NCBI RefSeq assembly: GCF_001865675.1
Contig: NZ_CP011319.1
Span: 5,394,001 to 5,458,000 of the forward strand
Length of the DNA stretch: 64,000 nucleotides
DNA from: Janthinobacterium sp. 1_2014MBL_MicDiv
GTDB lineage: Bacteria; Pseudomonadota; Gammaproteobacteria; Burkholderiales; Burkholderiaceae_D
Reading direction: 5' to 3'
In this document: positions 59,541 through 64,000 of the stretch, in pieces
How positions within the stretch are numbered: the first letter of the stretch is position 1
How the letters are laid out: each line of letters opens with the position of its first letter
Position numbers and translations under genes: made by a program
Notes under the pieces: model-generated
Database searches by the model: none
What the model was told of the DNA's origin: nothing
The model's input: the letters and a program-made list of their open reading frames with translations, nothing else

Positions 59541-59571
59541 ATGCACAGGCCGCACCATAAAAGGACTGACC

Positions 59572-59820
59572 ATGGACATGAATACCTTCTTTAACGACTT
59601 GCAAGGCAAGATCCATCAAGCCATCGAAAACTCGCCGGCCAAGGATATCGAGAAGAACGTGAAATCGATGATGACCCAGGGCTTCGCCCGCCTGGATCTC
59701 GTCACGCGCGAGGAATTCGATATCCAGGCCCAGGTCCTGGCCAAGACCCGCGCCAAGCTCGATGCACTGGAATTGCGCCTGATCGAACTGGAAACGCGCC
59801 TGAACGATCCAAAAGCGTAA
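59572..59820 (+). CDS. ubiK: Ubiquinone biosynthesis accessory factor UbiK
   Basis: The 82-residue protein is mostly helical with a C-terminal coiled coil (QAQVLAKTRAKLDALELRLIELETRL), matching the BMFP/YqiC family now called UbiK, which helps ubiquinone synthesis complexes bind lipid. AAGGA lies 8 bp ahead of the ATG at 59572. It is divergent from torF, and its upstream region contains the NtrC site. comM follows after 111 bp. Confidence 0.88.
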   Translation: MDMNTFFNDLQGKIHQAIENSPAKDIEKNVKSMMTQGFARLDLVTREEFDIQAQVLAKTRAKLDALELRLIELETRLNDPKA

Positions 59821-59931
59821 ATCGCCGCACGCAAGGCGCCGTAATCGGCGTTCTTGCTGGCATAGCGCAAGCCGCACGCCGTTTCAAGGACTAGACTGAT
59901 CCTGCCCGCGCCCGCGCTACAGGGGGATCTG

Positions 59932-61452
59932 ATGAGTCTGGCAGTCCTGAAAAGCCGTGCCCTGGCCGGCATGGAAGCGCCCGAGGTAAGTGTCGAAGTC
60001 CATCTTGCCAATGGCTTGCCGTCCTTTACGATCGTCGGCTTGCCGGATACGGAAGTGAAGGAATCGCGCGACCGCGTACGTGCCGCGCTGCAAAACTGCG
60101 GTTTTGACATGCCGGCGCGGCGCATCACGGCCAACCTGGCCCCGGCGGATCTGCCCAAGGAATCGGGCCGTTTCGACCTGCCCATCGCGCTAGGCATTCT
60201 GGCCGCCTCCGGCCAATTGCCGGGCGACCAATTACACCACTATGAATTCGCTGGCGAACTGTCGCTGTCAGGACAGCTACGTCCCATCCGGGGCGCGCTG
60301 GCCATGACGTTTGCCATGCAACGCGACAAGACCGGCGTGCCGCGCGCCTTCATCTTGCCGCACGCGAACGCGGACGAGGCGGCGCTCGTCCGCGATGCCG
60401 GCATCTACCCAGCCCACACCCTGCTCGAGGTATGCGCGCATTTTGCCGCGCGCGCCAGCCATACGCCCCTGCAGCGCCACCAGCCCATGCCGGCTGCACC
60501 CGCTTTCCTGTATCCGGACTTTGCCGATGTGCAGGGACAACAGCAAGCGCGGCGCGCGCTGGAAGTGGCTGCCGCTGGCGGCCACAACGTCCTGATGGTG
60601 GGTCCGCCTGGTGCAGGCAAGACCATGCTGGCCAGCCGTTTTCCCGGCATGCTGCCACCGATGAGCGACGAAGAGGCGCTGGAATCGGCCGCCGTGCATT
60701 CGCTGGGCGGCAATTTTAAAGTGGAACACTGGAAACGGCGCCCCTATCGTGCGCCCCATCAGACGGCTTCCGGCGTGGCCTTGGTGGGCGGAGGCAATGT
60801 TCCGCGGCCCGGCGAAATTTCGCTGGCGCACTGCGGCGTGCTCTTCCTCGATGAAATTGCCGAATTCGACCGCAAAGTGCTCGACGTGCTGCGCCAGCCC
60901 ATGGAATCGGGCGTCATCACCATTTCGCGCGCGGCCCGCCAAGCCGATTTTCCCGCCCGCTTCCAGCTGATCGCCGCCATGAACCCGTGTCCCTGCGGTT
61001 ATCTGGGCCACGCATCCGGCCGCTGCCGGTGCACGCCGGACGCTGTGCTGCGCTACCACGGCCGCTTGTCCGGACCGCTACTCGACCGTATCGACTTGCA
61101 GATTGAAGTGGCGGCCATGCCGCCGGCGTCGCTGGGCAGGCAAGCCGGTGCTGGCGAAGGCACGCAACAAATCGCCACGCGCGTGGCGGCGGCGTCGGCC
61201 CTGCAATTGGCGCGCCAGGGCAAATTGAACCAGCGGCTGAACAACGTGGAAATCGAACAGCATTGCCAGCTGGAACAACATGGCGAGCGGCTGCTGCACA
61301 GTGCCATGTTGCACCTGCACTGGTCGGCACGCACTTATCACCGGGTGCTGCGCGTGGCCCGCAGCATCGCCGACCTGGCAGGCAGTCCAGTCATCGAACA
61401 AGCACATGTGGCCGAAGCGATCCAGTACCGGCGCGTGCTGCGTGAAATATAA
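59932..61452 (+). CDS. comM: ComM/YifB family Mg-chelatase-like ATPase
   Basis: The 506-residue protein has an N-terminal Lon-protease-like fold (about 1-170, MSLAVLKSRALAGMEAPEV), a AAA+ domain with Walker A GPPGAGKT (224-231) and Walker B LFLDEIAEF, a Cys-rich NPCPCGYLGH segment, and the Mg_chelatase_C domain. ComM is a hexameric helicase that promotes branch migration during natural transformation. AGGGGGA lies about 8 bp upstream of the start. With dprA at the other end of the window, this supports a competence potential, though both genes are widespread. Confidence 0.95.
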   Translation: MSLAVLKSRALAGMEAPEVSVEVHLANGLPSFTIVGLPDTEVKESRDRVRAALQNCGFDMPARRITANLAPADLPKESGRFDLPIALGILAASGQLPGDQLHHYEFAGELSLSGQLRPIRGALAMTFAMQRDKTGVPRAFILPHANADEAALVRDAGIYPAHTLLEVCAHFAARASHTPLQRHQPMPAAPAFLYPDFADVQGQQQARRALEVAAAGGHNVLMVGPPGAGKTMLASRFPGMLPPMSDEEALESAAVHSLGGNFKVEHWKRRPYRAPHQTASGVALVGGGNVPRPGEISLAHCGVLFLDEIAEFDRKVLDVLRQPMESGVITISRAARQADFPARFQLIAAMNPCPCGYLGHASGRCRCTPDAVLRYHGRLSGPLLDRIDLQIEVAAMPPASLGRQAGAGEGTQQIATRVAAASALQLARQGKLNQRLNNVEIEQHCQLEQHGERLLHSAMLHLHWSARTYHRVLRVARSIADLAGSPVIEQAHVAEAIQYRRVLREI

Positions 61453-61529
61453 GGTGGGCAGATAAGGTGGCCCAATCCGCCCGTACGCGCGCGATTGCAC
61501 ATGATGGGCGGCGCTGCTACCATCTGCTG

Positions 61530-62075
61530 ATGAAAAAAACATCACTTGCCCTATTTCTGGCGACGCTTGCCGCTGCCAGCGTCCTGGCCGCCTGCAGTCC
61601 GAAATTCGACTGGCGCGATTATCGCAGCCCCGACGCCCAGTTCACGGCCTTGTTTCCTGGCAAGCCGGCCGTACTGACGCGCGAAGTGGATCTCGACGGC
61701 AAGAAAGTCAGCCTGACCATGACCGCCAGCGAAGTCGATGGCAGCACCTTCGCCATCGGCAGCGCCGTGCTCGACACTGCGGAGCAGGCGCAGGCGGCCT
61801 TGCCCGCCATGCGGACAGCATTATTGAAAAATATCAATGGCACCGTGCGCAGCGAAAAATCGGCGTCAGCGGCCAGCAGCTCGCCGGCCGGCACACGCCA
61901 GCGCAGTTCGCTGAGCATCGAGGCGGCCGGCACGCAGCAAGGCAAGCCGGTCTTGCTGGTCGGGCGTTTCGTGGCGCAGGACAAACGCATCTTCCAGGTC
62001 ATCATCCTCGGCGAAGAAAGCAAGCTATCGCGTGACACCATCGATACCTTCATGGACGCCGTGAAGCTCGATTGA
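61530..62075 (+). CDS. Small lipoprotein of unknown function
   Basis: The 181-residue product has a lipoprotein signal (MKKTSLALFLATLAAASVLA with lipobox LAAC) and a beta-rich domain starting DYRSPDAQFTALFPGKPAVL. The middle holds a Ser/Ala-rich stretch (KSASAASSSPAGTRQRSS). The ATG at 61530 begins the signal; the frame is open 63 bp earlier without a useful start. It follows comM by 77 bp and may share its transcript. I do not recognise the family beyond this. Confidence 0.75.
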   Translation: MKKTSLALFLATLAAASVLAACSPKFDWRDYRSPDAQFTALFPGKPAVLTREVDLDGKKVSLTMTASEVDGSTFAIGSAVLDTAEQAQAALPAMRTALLKNINGTVRSEKSASAASSSPAGTRQRSSLSIEAAGTQQGKPVLLVGRFVAQDKRIFQVIILGEESKLSRDTIDTFMDAVKLD

Positions 62076-62255
62076 GACTTAACGCTTGCTTAAATGGCGG
62101 TCCGCACGAGAGATGGGCCCTTGTAAATAGGTGCGCTGTCCAACAGATGGGAGTATCCGGTTTGCAATCGTGCCAACCGGGCAAACGGACGGCCTGTGTG
62201 AAGTTTCAAGTCGTGATATTGTTTCGACACTAACAACAAGTTCCAGAAAGCGCTT

Positions 62256-62600
62256 ATGTTGATCTCATTCAAATCCAAATCCTCCCCTGAAGTGCTGATG
62301 TACCAGGAACATGCGCAGCGTATCCTCGACATCCTGCACAAGAACCCCACGCGCGGCGTCATCACGCCTGCCGAAGCGGGAGATGCCCTGGCCCTGCTGG
62401 AAAAAGAAGTCGCGGAAAGCAAACTGCATCCCGAAAACGACATCGAGCACGATGCGCATACGCCAGAGACGCTGGAAGATGGCGAAACGGGCGCCCATGC
62501 GCGTGCGCAAAAAGTCCATTTTTCGCAGCGCGCCTATCCGTTGATGGAAATGCTGCGCTCGGCCAAGGCGGAAGGTGAAAGCATCACCTGGGGCATCTAG
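62256..62600 (+). CDS. DUF1840 family protein
   Basis: The 114-residue product begins MLISFKSKSSPEVLMYQEHA and contains RGVITPAEAGDALALLEKEV, matching DUF1840, small soluble proteins found mainly in Betaproteobacteria and of unknown function. The C-terminus (KVHFSQRAYPLMEMLRSAKA) is the conserved tail. An intrinsic terminator lies 29 bp after the stop and is shared with the convergent rRNA operon. Confidence 0.85.
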   Translation: MLISFKSKSSPEVLMYQEHAQRILDILHKNPTRGVITPAEAGDALALLEKEVAESKLHPENDIEHDAHTPETLEDGETGAHARAQKVHFSQRAYPLMEMLRSAKAEGESITWGI

Positions 62601-62620
62601 TCCGATGACCGCTGCAGACG

Positions 62621-62651
62621 AAAAAAAACCCCGCGTCTGCGGGGTTTTTTT
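62621..62651. terminator. Bidirectional terminator between DUF1840 and the rRNA operon
   Basis: CCCCGC-GTCT-GCGGGG (62629-62644) is flanked by eight As and seven Ts, so it can end both the DUF1840 transcript and, on the minus strand, the distal 5S rRNA. Confidence 0.92.
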
Positions 62652-62660
62652 ATATAACAA

Positions 62661-62774
62661 GCCTGACGATAACCTACTTTCACACTGGTTGCAGCACTAT
62701 CATCGGCGCAAAGTTGTTTCACGGTCCTGTTCGGGATGGGAAGGGGTGGGACCAACTTGCTATGGTCATCAGGC
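62661..62774 (-). rRNA. rrf: 5S rRNA, distal copy
   Basis: On the minus strand it begins GCCTGATGACCATAGCAAGT and ends GTAGGTTATCGTCAGGC, with the terminal stem GCCTGA/TCAGGC and the CCCATCCCGAACAGGACCG core of bacterial 5S. I see no difference from the other copy 293 bp away. It is the last gene of the operon and ends just before a terminator. Confidence 0.95.
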
Positions 62775-62834
62775 ATAACTTTTTCAACAGCTTGCTCCCA
62801 ACGGGGCAGCAAACCATCTGATCTGAGGAGGCGA

Positions 62835-62840
62835 ATTATA
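62835..62840 (-). promoter_or_regulatory. TATAAT between the two 5S genes
   Basis: On the minus strand TATAAT lies about 60 bp ahead of the distal 5S. No good -35 is at 16-18 bp. The corresponding place in the 23S-5S spacer reads ATACATAATCC, so the perfect hexamer may be new in this copy or fortuitous. Confidence 0.3.
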
Positions 62841-62902
62841 TAGGAATTTGCCTGAGGATGGGAGTGAAAATAGGGTTTTTATGGCGATAAAACCGGCAGA
62901 CG

Positions 62903-62930
62903 AAAAAAAACCCCGCCATCACTGGCGGGG
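62903..62930 (-). terminator. Terminator between the two 5S genes
   Basis: CCCCGCC-ATCACT-GGCGGGG (62911-62930) with eight As on its left gives a minus-strand stem followed by eight Us, placed directly after the proximal 5S. Confidence 0.9.
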
Positions 62931-62953
62931 TTTTTCTCTACTGCGTATAACAA

Positions 62954-63067
62954 GCCTGACGATAACCTACTTTCACACTGGTTGCAGCACTATCATCGGC
63001 GCAAAGTTGTTTCACGGTCCTGTTCGGGATGGGAAGGGGTGGGACCAACTTGCTATGGTCATCAGGC
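62954..63067 (-). rRNA. rrf: 5S rRNA, proximal copy
   Basis: Same 114 bp sequence as the distal copy, located about 150 bp behind the 23S rRNA end. Unlike a normal single 5S, it is followed by its own terminator and then a second spacer and 5S. Confidence 0.95.
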
Positions 63068-63220
63068 ATAACTTGTATGACAGCCTGTCCCCGACGGGGC
63101 GACAGGTGTCGAAATCTGGAAGAAGCGGATTATGTATTGAGGTATTACTTGGGTAATGAGTGGTATCAACAACTCACAACGTTACTTTCTCATCCTCTGT
63201 ACCTGCTAAGGTTATAGGGA

Positions 63221-64000
<780 letters not shown>

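Noticed and set aside
62661..63067. The repeated 114-bp segment as a mobile element or CRISPR-like repeat
   Set aside because: Both copies are complete 5S rRNA genes with terminal stems, in the correct place behind 23S rRNA, so it is an rRNA duplication.

Overview
The window reads as part of the chromosome of a GC-rich betaproteobacterium of the order Burkholderiales, most likely Oxalobacteraceae (Janthinobacterium, Duganella or Massilia type). This is inferred from gene content and order (smg-dprA-def-fmt, rsmB-DUF4390-ntrY-ntrX, mreBCD-mrdA-rodA-rlpA opposite gatCAB, metX-metW-ampG, gshA-gshB-PTS, torF-glnK-amtB), from lineage-typical small families (DUF3567, DUF1840, UbiK) and from the rRNA genes. 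No similarity search was run. Nearly all of it is core chromosome. I see no prophage, transposase, CRISPR array or tRNA.

Layout. 0-3.6 kb: smg and dprA (minus), def and fmt (plus). 3.7-6.2 kb: a large secreted lipoprotein with a zinc-protease motif, followed by a conspicuously AT-rich gap. 6.9-11.1 kb: full-length metH and an SPW membrane protein. 11.3-19.5 kb (minus): an EAL/HDOD regulator, a class II amidotransferase, DUF3567, a shrunken CobW-like protein, an NtrX-like regulator without its AAA+ domain, the NtrY-like kinase, DUF4390 and rsmB. 19.9-26.2 kb (plus): argS, a SPOR protein, dsbA, an SDR enzyme, birA, coaX and a second SPOR-like protein. 26.3-33.2 kb (minus): the rod-shape cluster mreB-mreC-mreD-mrdA-rodA-rlpA. 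33.5-37 kb (plus): gatC-gatA-gatB. 37.2-38.9 kb: a BlaI/BlaR1-type pair in which the M56 protease ends in a TonB-like domain. 38.9-44 kb: a mixed accessory stretch (Gfo/Idh oxidoreductase, small membrane and secreted proteins, alpha/beta hydrolase with LysR, TauE exporter, GNAT). 44-45.6 kb: pyrE and exoA. 45.6-51.2 kb (minus): six tightly packed genes from metX and metW to an uncharacterised protein. 51.4-56.3 kb (minus): gshA, gshB, PTS EIIA, HPr and EI. 56.6-59.3 kb (minus): torF-glnK-amtB behind a recognisable sigma-54 promoter with an upstream NtrC site. 59.6-62.6 kb (plus): ubiK, comM, a lipoprotein and DUF1840. 62.6-64 kb (minus): the end of an rRNA operon with the 3' part of 23S and two tandem 5S genes.

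The most interesting signals are non-coding. A roughly 117-125 bp imperfect palindrome with related ends occurs three times (after def, gatC and amtB). Each copy starts 1-4 bp beyond a stop codon and has the same orientation relative to the upstream gene. A different REP-like inverted pair supplies the stop codon of the EAL/HDOD gene. Further candidates are a nested stem-loop at the start of the gatCAB transcript, a 20-codon translationally coupled micro-ORF between mrdA and rodA made from a frame-shifted copy of the rodA start, an internal ribosome binding site that could release the TonB-like domain of the M56 protease as its own protein, and the duplicated 5S/terminator unit.
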